The position numbers and the translations under genes were made by a program. From NCBI GenBank assembly GCA_001579985.1, contig LRSR01012519.1:1-26226 (forward strand): a stretch of DNA of 26,226 nucleotides, given 5' to 3'. Below the pieces are notes generated by a model, which worked only from the letters and a program-made list of their open reading frames with translations, searched no databases and was not told the origin of the DNA. Source of the DNA: Hypsibius dujardini (Eukaryota > Tardigrada > Eutardigrada > Parachela > Hypsibiidae). This document shows, piece by piece, positions 18,376-26,226 of this stretch (position 1 is the stretch's first letter; the number at the start of each line of letters is the position of its first letter).

Positions 18376-21346
18376 ATGCAAGCAACGGACAAACCCTTTC
18401 ACACGCTGCTCCTGCTTGGCTTGGTGGTTTTCTTTACAGGTCTGCAATTTTAATCCTTTCATTTTATAGCTGACCCTTATGCACACACGCACTTTATTTT
18501 TTTGAATAAGCCTTCTATTAGCCATGCCTTAAAATATGTGTTTCATTCCCTAGGCTCTGAAAGCTTGTTTTAACAGAAATCATCCGCCCGGGAAGCACTG
18601 TACCATAACTTCCATTTCCAACGATTTTCACTGTAAACAGTAACAATGAAAACATCTCACTTCAAAATTGGGACATTAACTCTCAAAATTCTATTTGGAA
18701 TCGATTAGGATCAGCAGAATTTTGTTTCGATACAAGGTGATGGAGCCTATGGGCCAGTTTCAACCCAGCTGAAAACTTCCCAGTGAAATCCCCCATAAAT
18801 CCGCTCCGTAACTTTCAGAAAGGTTTGCTGACACCATTCGATTGAAAATTAAATTTGGAGAAGAAAATATTTTTAAGATTATAAAATTAAACGGTTTTAA
18901 AAATCGAAGTTTGTCATTCAAGATCAGGAAAATGAAATCCTGGCAAAACAAATATCCGGAACCTGACATGGCCAATTAAATAAATTCTTTGGATTATCAC
19001 TAATGTGAGACAAATTTTCAAAAGAGATAAGGTGGAGATTTGTTATGTATCTCCTCTTAAAATTGTCCTAGATAAGGAGGCCAGTGCGCCCCATTTACAT
19101 TGTCCCAACTTGCTGCCAAAATTCTACAAGCCCGATCAGCTGATCCAAAATCCATCCCACGCAATATTTAATGTAGTTGTCTTGTAGGCAATACACATTT
19201 TGTTATTTGGCGTTTTTTGAATTTAAAACGGTGTGCGAAATTAGTTCTGAAATTAAGGGACGCATTGATGATGGTGCATTACAGGCAACGGAGGTGGGGC
19301 GCAGGAGCCGTTCGACGATACGGATTTCGGAGATCTTATCAATGATGACGGACCCACCGTTGCTGGCGTTGATCATCGCCGGTCTACATCAGAGCCAGCA
19401 GCGAACGTGGATGATATGCAAGCCGGAGATGGAGTCTACGGAGATTATACTGTAGACGACGCCGTGATTGCCAATGGATCCGTTGATGAGGCCATTCAGC
19501 CGAACGCCACCATTTCTCCAGTGTTTGTGAACGCAGCAGTTATAGGTAATACACACGTGGCTGAAACCTCAGGCCGACTGAATCAAAGCCAACTTTTTAC
19601 CGGCGCCCAACAAAATGGGGTGGTCGGACTTTGAGCCAATTTTGGCCAATGGGTTCAGCTGTTTCTCACATCGCTTGATTCATTGATTTAACACCAGTAT
19701 TACGAGAATCATAATTTGACGCGAAAATTGAAATAAAACAATCACAGAAAAATCCTTCTAATATTAACCAGGAAATTACAGTCTGAGTTTCACGGGGATC
19801 ACCAGAAAAAATATTGAATATTTAATGATGGATGCGCGCGCCTTTATTCTTAATGAAAGTCTCCAGTCGCCCGGAATTCCAGCGTACAGGTTTTTGCAGA
19901 GTTAGGGTGTGAAGATCTCATTTTACAGCTCCCGCACGCGCGGTTCAAATTCGGAGACATTTTCGATCAGTTCGCCTGTCTTGACCAGCCCCCAAATATT
20001 TTCGATTACAGAAAGGTCCGGGCTTTTTGCGGGCCACGGTGTAGGGAAACATTTTTCCTGAAAAAATGTTTCCATAATTTTTGACACGTGGATACTTGCG
20101 TTGTTCTGCTGAAACACTTTGACGAGGCGGTTGTTGTCCTTTTCCAAGCAGGGAACTATGTGTGCTGCCAGCAATGCCCGATATCAAAATGAATTCATCG
20201 TTTCGCAGAACCGTATTTCTCCATCCTGTCGATCACACCCATCACGCAAACAAGGGCGACAGGACCTTCTAAGACAGGGCGCCCCAGATCGTCACCGATC
20301 CTTGCTTGACAGAACTCGGAATCTGCAAATCTGATTGAAAACGATCCTTTCCTCTTCTGCTCCACTGATCAAAAAAATCACTCCGCAAAAAAATCAGCTA
20401 ACGTTTCTCGTTTCAGGGCGATAGTGGAGGACCCCTGTTTCGACAGCTTCCGTCCAGGAATTATCAGCTAATTGGAGTGGCAAGCTATGTCATTGGAGAG
20501 TAAGTATCTTATTGCGTGAAGCAAAAATCACAATTTTTCAGCTAATAAAAAAATCTATGTAGTTTCCTAGAATAACTATAACGTTTAGCGCAGTTTTGGT
20601 AGTTATTAATTCACTAACTTTTGCCTTAGTTTTAACTATTTAAAATTTTTAGTGGCTTAAACTGAAATTTAATTTTGTAGTTAAATAAGTAAAGCAAAGT
20701 TGAGGGGTCAGTTATTAAGAGTTTCATTTAGTTTTAAGTTAGTTGTTCTAGCGTTGTTTAGTTCTGTCATCGATCCCCAGTGCTGCGCCTGTTGTATTTT
20801 TAATGTGCAATCGCGCAGAATATGACCGAGAGATTTCTGCGGCAAGTTTAATGACTCTTTAGCTTTTCATTTTGAATGAAACCATCTTCTTAAGGTACAC
20901 GACTCAAGATTCCAGTGAAAACTGAAGCACTTTCTCACTATGATTACTGGGAATTCTACGCGTAGTTCTAAATTTCCGGTCGAAACTTACGCTGTGTTGT
21001 TTTATGATTCAGTTGCATGAAAGAAGGCTCCGCCAATTTCTTCACCCGGGTCTCACACTTTGTGACCTGGATCAAGGATGCGTTAGCCTCCAATCGCGGC
21101 CGGGACCGGCAACGCCCTTCGCAACCACCGTCGTCATCGTCGGCGACAGGATGCCGCACCACCTCGGAGAATGGGATGACATGCCGCGTCTGCAACAATG
21201 GCTATCGATACTCAAAAGAATGTAGTGGATCCTACAGTTCCAGCTGGTCTTCCAGTTTCAGTGGTAGTCGATTTAGTTCAACGTGTGTTTCAAGATCTTG
21301 TAACCCATTCGCTAGACGTTTCTACGGGTGGCTGTCACAGCGGTGA
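18376..21346 (+). pseudogene. SP5: S1 protease gene lacking the His and Asp exons, with a Cys/Ser-rich tail
   Basis: Four exons are visible: 18376-18439 (signal peptide, LLLLGLVVFF core), 19285-19545 (acidic propeptide with DFGD, VDEAIQPNAT and the end AAVIG), 20417-20499 (GDSGGPLFRQLP) and 21013-21346 (C-MKEGSANFFTRVSHFVTWI, then a tail). Intron phases match SP4 except that the two middle exons, for the TAAHC and DIAL blocks, are absent from the 871 bp between 19546 and 20416; a dead Tc1 fragment is there instead. Direct splicing of propeptide (phase 1) to the Ser exon (phase 0) would break the frame. So the gene is a pseudogene as assembled, or the assembly has lost about 600 coding bases. 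The surviving exons have no stops and residues look conserved, which suggests recent loss. The tail adds about 80 residues, with six Cys spaced 9-2-9-20-4 and a Ser-rich loop. AATAAA at 21653. Confidence 0.8.
19923..20340 (-). mobile_element. Tc1/mariner transposase fragment inside SP5
   Basis: On the minus strand, frame 20174-19923 gives the C-terminal DDE domain of a Tc1-like transposase: QNNASIHVSK, then WPAKSPDLSVIENIWGLVK. The Asp of the usual Q-D-N is Asn, and the Glu of the IEN-W motif is kept. Upstream, in other frames, VKQGSVTIWGAL (near 20310) matches the G-G-x-x-x-WG block, with stops and shifts between. The N-terminal DNA-binding part is missing. It is a dead partial copy occupying the place of SP5 exons 3 and 4. 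Confidence 0.8.
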
Positions 21347-22044
21347 TTTCGGGTGAACCGTTATGTACCACGGTTTTGAGCTATTATTCATTTGATCCAC
21401 TAGAAAATCAGGTTGGCGTATAGCACCATCTCTAGTGGATTTTCCCTTCTTACTTCACGACATCCTGGTATATAAAGGAAAAGTGTATAGCTCTGAGCAG
21501 TTTTACGACTTGAGCATGCCAGGGGTTGCAAAAGTTAACAGAAATTTGATTATTTTTAAAGTGATGGGTTTTGACAGTCGGTCTAGATTTAGACCATGAG
21601 TGGTTGTCTGGTTGTGTAGTTATTGTTGTGGTGTGTGATGTTGGATGGAATTAATAAATGAAAAGGGTGAATCGCTTGGTCACGCGAGCCTTAATTTGTG
21701 CAGGATGGTGAGACTATTGGCGCGCCACAATTTTGCCTTTTGAGACGTCTGGCTTGCCATCGTGTCTGGCTTGTCCCAAATATTCAGAAAAATGGCATGA
21801 AATGCTGTTTTTCTGCGCATTGAAGATAGAAAGGCTTAGTGTTGAAACAGGATCCTCAGTACGGCAACGCTTGAAATCTTACGGAAATTTCCCGCGGACG
21901 GTGGAGTTAGGATTCTATATGCAATGAAGTACACCTGTGGTAGCGTAGTGACTACACCTAATTCACCGAGGAACAAAAAACCAAAACTAAAACAGCCAAA
22001 GATGGAGAATTTACTACTCTACCAGATAAAAGTTTTCTTTTTCT
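21347..22044. other. 3' flank of SP5 and spacer
   Basis: Holds an AATAAA (21653-21658), the likely polyadenylation signal of SP5, and a 10-bp inverted pair ATCCACTAGA / TCTAGTGGAT (about 21394-21440). No gene is seen. Confidence 0.45.
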
Positions 22045-22993
22045 CAATGTGATTGCCGCTTGCATCCTCCACGCGACGGACGTTGTGCTGCCAGGAATCA
22101 ATGGCGGCCCTTATCGTCTTGTGTGGAATGGCGTCTCTTTTTCTGCAGTATCTTCTTCAGTTACTGGAAATTCGGGATAAGGCCATAATTGTTGAGTCGC
22201 TGTTTGAAAATTGACCATACACAATAGTCCAGGACTTTGAATTGAGTGAATTCCGGGGCATCTGGGCGTTCCAAATGAAACAGGGGAATTCTTCCTCCAA
22301 GAAGTTCTGGATCACGGCCGCAGCATGACAGAGCGCCTTGTCTTGGTAGAAGACGGCATCTGACGAATTCAGTGTGTCAGGCATGTTCTTCTTGACACAT
22401 GAAACGCACTCCGACATGTAAGTGTGCTAGTTAAGGCAGAATCCTGACTTTAAACAAGAAGTGTACACCCTTCACGAGAAACCCCGGCAAAAATTATTGC
22501 GCTCAGAGGTGTATTTGGCAATAGCCGAATTTCGTTGTGGTTAGGGATTATGTCAAAAGATTTGCCCTAAAATCGATCGTTCTGGGCGTTGAGGTGTTTT
22601 TCCACAGTCACATAACATTCGTTGATGAAGAGAACATTAGCAATGTCCGATTTTCGGTACCTCTTGCGGAATCCTCGGCAGCATCTCTTCCTTTTTGAAG
22701 AAACTTCCGTATCGTCCGATATTTCAGACTGACGGTCGACGGATCGGATGGTGTGGGCGGTCGTGGAGACGGTCAAGCGGCGGACGATGGTGGCGGCCAT
22801 TTTCGGGTCGAGTTTCTTCCATGGCCGTTTTTCCTTCTTTTGCTGCTTTTCCTCGATTCCTTTGGTGAATTCTAACTACACACGATGTATTTGCTTTTAC
22901 TTTCAAGTTCTGATTTAGGGCAATAATTTGAGCGACTGAACTATCCACCTGAAGGTGGGAAATAATGGCTGTACGCTGCCCTACCGTCAGCAT
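22045..22993 (-). mobile_element. Degenerate mariner-family transposase, nearly full length
   Basis: Read on the minus strand in order: an ATG at 22993 with MLTVGQRTAIISHL (N-terminal helix-turn-helix), a basic TRPENGRHHR linker (about 22780), KRYRKSDIANVLFINECYVTVE (22660-22600), FYQDKALCHAAAVIQNFLEE (22350-22290), LDYCVWSIFKQRL (about 22230) and a C-terminal RAAIDSWQHNVRRVE (about 22090). These are the successive landmarks of a mariner transposase. They lie in different frames with at least two shifts and a stop, and the first catalytic Asp (FTDE in active copies) reads FINE. The acid after the second Asp is the D of LDY, about 37 residues on, pointing to a DD37D-like subgroup. Terminal inverted repeats were not located. 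Confidence 0.8.
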
Positions 22994-24811
22994 GGTAAAA
23001 AGGTAAGCAAACATAATAAAAGACGCTGTCTGACAAGAGAGGGCGCGAGAGGAATTTGTTCACTATCAAATGAGGGGTAAGCCAATTTCTCCGCCCAGCG
23101 ATAGAGGTGCTGCACACGTTAAAGTTTGGCTCCAAAATAAGTTTGCAGGCGGTACAGCCTGTAGAAGATTGACACTTCCAGCACACGTACACGAGACTAA
23201 ACTTCTCAGTTTTGTTTGCTTGTTTATTTGTTCTAGCAGGTTAGTTTGATTAGATCCATTCTCACTACAGTGTGTGGATCAAATGATGTCATTCTCATTA
23301 CGAGAATACGCTCGCAGATATAATATGTTGTGCAAACGCAAGGCATGTACTCGGCATGTACGGCAGACCTTAGTATACAGTACCCTATCCTCCCGGCCTC
23401 AGAGGGCGGCCAAGCATAGCCCCGTGCCACACATAACGCAAGCACAGTTCAAAATCGTTTCATACACGCTCACAAACGTTTAAGTTGTCACATAGTGGAA
23501 AAACAGGTTCGTATGTACACATAATTCATTTTAAAAGAGGCATAGGCAGAATGCATGTCTTAGGGCATAAAACTGTCCCTTGAGATTCGGAGGATACAGT
23601 ACTCCTAACGGAGTGCCTGAAGGATATGTTCACCTTGCGAAGCAGTAAAAAAAATGTCTATCACATTGTATTAAACTCGAGGCTGACACCGTCCTCCACC
23701 CTGATGTCAACCCTTTAAGTCATAATGCTGTTACTGGAATTCGAGGCACCTGGACCCAACACGGCTAACTAAATAGAGCTAACTGAATACCGAAGGGCCT
23801 TCAAATACGAGTGACCAGCATAATATTTGCAGAATATCATTGGTTAATAAAAGTCAATGAAAATTGTTGGTAAAATTGAAGCCTACTGAAAAGGGTCAGA
23901 AACAAACAGATGTAAAGACCTCCATTGCTATCCTCCTCCAAGAGGTCTTTACATTTTTCGCCGCCCATTGCAGGCGTCTTTGCAGTGTATGCAGACTCTG
24001 AATCGCGATGACTCGTACTAGGGATGAGCGGAAAATTATTATTGCAGCACAAATCAAACCAGTGAAGTGCTAAGATACGAAAATGTCCTGCACAACTGAG
24101 CTGGTAGTAAATACTTAATGTGAACACATTATGAGATAAACTGGACAATAACGGCACAAACAGAAACAGGAAAACCGTTAGCAGAAAGTATCGTGACAAT
24201 ACTGAAAATCAGTTATTTCGAGTATTTCTAAGGAACGTTTTCTGACGTAACTGGTTCCAAACAAGTGGAACCGATCGGTATCGTTATTCGTAACTTCCCC
24301 TGCTGCACCAGCGACAGACAAAACTGACATGACCTTCTCTCGAGAAGCACGACTAACCGATGAAGCGCGCTATTTTGAAATAAAAATATCTGATCCGATA
24401 ATAGATTCGTTGCACGTCGAACGAGGGCTTTGGGGTAGTCTGCGGCAGCAGAAGAAAAAAACCATCACCGAACTTAAATAGTCTGCTTTTTCTGGTGGTC
24501 TGCAGATGAATTTTATTGGTTGCAAGAGACATGTGATCTTATCATAATTCCCGGGTCAAAACTTTGATGAACTCTCCTACTACTTACGTGAGTATAATTC
24601 ACTTTCTGTTTTTCTCTCTGAAAGTCCAATAAAAACATTACGATGAGCTGTAGTTCTCTGCTCGATGCAGAGATAAATGGTTAGAATTTTCTGGTGGTGT
24701 ACCACACCTCTTAAAGGTTACAACTCTTAAAGGTCAACTCTTACACTCGACACTAGCATCAGCGTAACATCTGTGTATGCACTTCTCTAGAAATGAGGTC
24801 CGCTAGCTGTC
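22994..24811. other. Intergenic stretch between mariner relic and SP6
   Basis: No exon recognised on either strand. The one structure is a hairpin at 23910-23954. Confidence 0.45.
23910..23954. repeat. Perfect 13-bp inverted repeat (hairpin)
   Basis: ATGTAAAGACCTC (23910-23922) and GAGGTCTTTACAT (23942-23954) pair perfectly around a 19-base loop. Too short a stem for a usual microRNA precursor; may be a transposon end or chance. Confidence 0.6.
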
Positions 24812-25066
24812 CTACTGTGAGGATATCATCGTTTTGCGAATCCATCCAATGAAGTGAGCGACCTTAGTGAAGGCGCTTGCTCCTCCGTTCTCGGCGCAAC
24901 TGAAATGAATCAGCAAGTATAGTGCATGGGATAGTTTTGAATGCGCTAATTTCCAGAGCAACGAAAATCAACACACGACTCACTTCCTTCTCCCGAAGCT
25001 TGTCAGTCCAATCAGACGCATTTGACCTGATGATGACCTTTCGAAAAATGGACCACCGCTATCACC
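24812..25066 (-). CDS. SP6: S1 serine protease, 3' end only (two exons)
   Basis: Minus-strand exons 25066-24984 and 24899-24812 are joined across a GT-AG intron (donor gtgagt, acceptor tttcag; phase 2). The first is 83 bp, as in its relatives, and encodes GDSGGPFFERS...LIGLTSFGRR; the second gives C-AENGGASAFTKVAHFIGWIRK and ends soon after, without a long tail. Residue 216 is Gly, so the pocket entrance is open; residue 189 is not visible. The exons for His57 and Asp102 are not found in 25067-26226 and presumably lie right of the window, across an intron longer than 1.1 kb, unless they are lost as in SP5. The gene is inverted relative to SP4 and SP5. Confidence 0.85.
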
Positions 25067-26226
25067 CTGAAAACAAATGTATCAAAAGACGTCCATATCT
25101 TTCGGACACTAATAATTTCAGATTCTCACGCAGAAGAGGCTGCAAAAATGTGGCCTGAATTTGTTTGAATCGCTGTGAAAAGTTCCCTTTTCTGGTTTAT
25201 CTGCCTTCGATGTATTTCTTAAAAGATAAAATACTAACAAATCCCCCCTCCCCCAATCATATTTTTCGGCGATCATGGGGGCGAAAACATATTACTCATT
25301 CGTAGGGAATTGGGTTGCGACTTGCGAAAGGTGAGCAGATCTTTCAGAACTGGTGCATAGCTCCGCTCAATAATCCCCAATTTTTTAGACTATCGTCAAT
25401 CGATCACAAATGGGATTTCGGAGAGGTCAATCGACACAGTCAAGATAAGGTGCATTTCCATTCATTGACTCTGAATTCCGCATTTTAACCACTTCAAAAT
25501 ACGGCACCAATCTCATTCAGTTAGAAATATAGGGCGCGCTTCTTTTACGCACATGATCATATAATTACTTTGACCGGTCTGGTGTGAACGCTTGTTAGTG
25601 CAAGCACTATTGCCCATCGCGTGGGCTCCATATCCAGGCCAGCATGACAAAATGATCACGTGTATCAGTTGCGGAAAGAGGGATTTGGGTTATTGCCCCT
25701 ACTTATATAATTTCAAGGGTTGTTAGGACACTTCTAATTCAGGGCTTGTAGGGTTGCGAAGCTGTTAATTTTTTCACCGCAAAAAACGGAACGAAAGTTC
25801 TGGTTACCCTGCTTTAAAATGGGACGTGGAGACAATTTGATTTTTTTAAATTTCGATCCAAAACAGGGTTGGGTTGCCGATAGAGTACAGTCCCATCTTG
25901 AAATTCGACTGTAGTCCCATTCTGAAATTTGGCTCCCATTAATTCCATGTTTTAAAAAGTTTCCCATTAACCTATGCAAATCTCCATTTTCGGTGCGTTG
26001 GTACGCGTTTTTTAGCCGTACGCACTGAACTAAGTGTCGCGGGACTTTGGTTTTATATCGAGACACAATTTTTCGCCAACTTAACAATTAAGTACCTAAA
26101 ATTATAGTCGAACTTGTTTTTCTTCATGAAAAGCACCACTTTGTCTTGGCAGTTTTCAAATTTTCCCATAACCTACCAATTTTCTAAAATTCCCAACACC
26201 ATTTCCACCCATTTCCGGACCATTCC
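25067..26226. other. Right-end stretch, probably an SP6 intron
   Basis: Contains repeat copy 3 (25359-25404) and a 26-bp near-duplicate (tcccatcttgaaattcgact / tcccattctgaaatttggct, about 25890-25933). The long minus-strand frame at 26087-25734 has no recognisable motif and I do not call it. Confidence 0.4.
25359..25404. repeat. Dispersed repeat copy 3 (partial)
   Basis: agctccgctcaataatcccc followed by ttagactatcgtcaatcgat parallels the right half of copies 1 and 2 (gagc/agctccgcc ... gatgccaatcgat). More diverged than the other two. Confidence 0.35.

Noticed and set aside
23837-24199. 120-codon minus-strand frame with a hydrophobic start
   Set aside because: The start looks like a signal peptide, but the frame crosses the 13-bp hairpin and shows no conserved motif; low-complexity hydrophobic starts are common in AT-rich DNA.
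25734-26087. 117-codon minus-strand frame
   Set aside because: No domain, contains a local duplicated segment, and no paralogue or splice partner; it more likely lies in an SP6 intron.

Overview
This is nuclear DNA of a multicellular invertebrate. The genes are split by GT-AG introns, encode animal-type secreted S1 (trypsin-fold) serine proteases, and sit among remnants of Tc1/mariner, hAT-like and LTR elements. I cannot fix the phylum; an ecdysozoan such as an arthropod or tardigrade is a guess. One N at 8851 shows this is an assembly.

The core is a cluster of six related S1 protease genes, called SP1 to SP6 here. SP1 (411-803, +) is the 3' end of a gene that enters from the left. SP2 (3058-5929, +), SP3 (9120-6737, -) and SP4 (9920-12389, +) can each be rebuilt as complete six-exon genes that splice in frame. 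SP5 (18376-21346, +) has its signal, propeptide and last two exons but lacks the exons for catalytic His and Asp, and a dead Tc1/mariner fragment lies where they should be. SP6 (25066-24812, -) is the 3' end of a gene that enters from the right. The introns fall at the same places with phases 1, 1, 2, 0, 2, so the genes arose by local duplication, with inversions of SP3 and SP6.

The full-length genes encode a signal peptide, a short propeptide (acidic in SP4 and SP5), a new N-terminus of the type (I/V/M)-I-(G/A)-G, and a His-Asp-Ser catalytic domain. Three points stand out. The residue before the mature N-terminus is not Arg or Lys. SP3 has Thr in place of the catalytic Ser (GDTGGP). The predicted S1 pockets differ, from trypsin-like in SP2 to elastase-like in SP4. 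SP1 and SP5 carry unusual C-terminal tails.

Between SP4 and SP5, on the minus strand, lies a short gene for a small secreted protein with a C-x-C motif next to its signal peptide (16712-16345).

The rest is intergenic or intronic DNA shaped by mobile elements: a foldback repeat with 75-bp arms (951-1230), a solo LTR with TSD ATTG in an SP2 intron (3851-4044), a four-copy ~90-bp tandem repeat (4777-5131), a hAT-type MITE with 8-bp TSD CCCCTTCC (13697-14195), a second solo LTR (15575-15917, -), a Tc1 fragment (19923-20340, -), a longer mariner relic (22045-22993, -), and a three-copy dispersed repeat. All exon calls come from reading frames, splice-site consensus and comparison among paralogues in the window; no transcript data were available.
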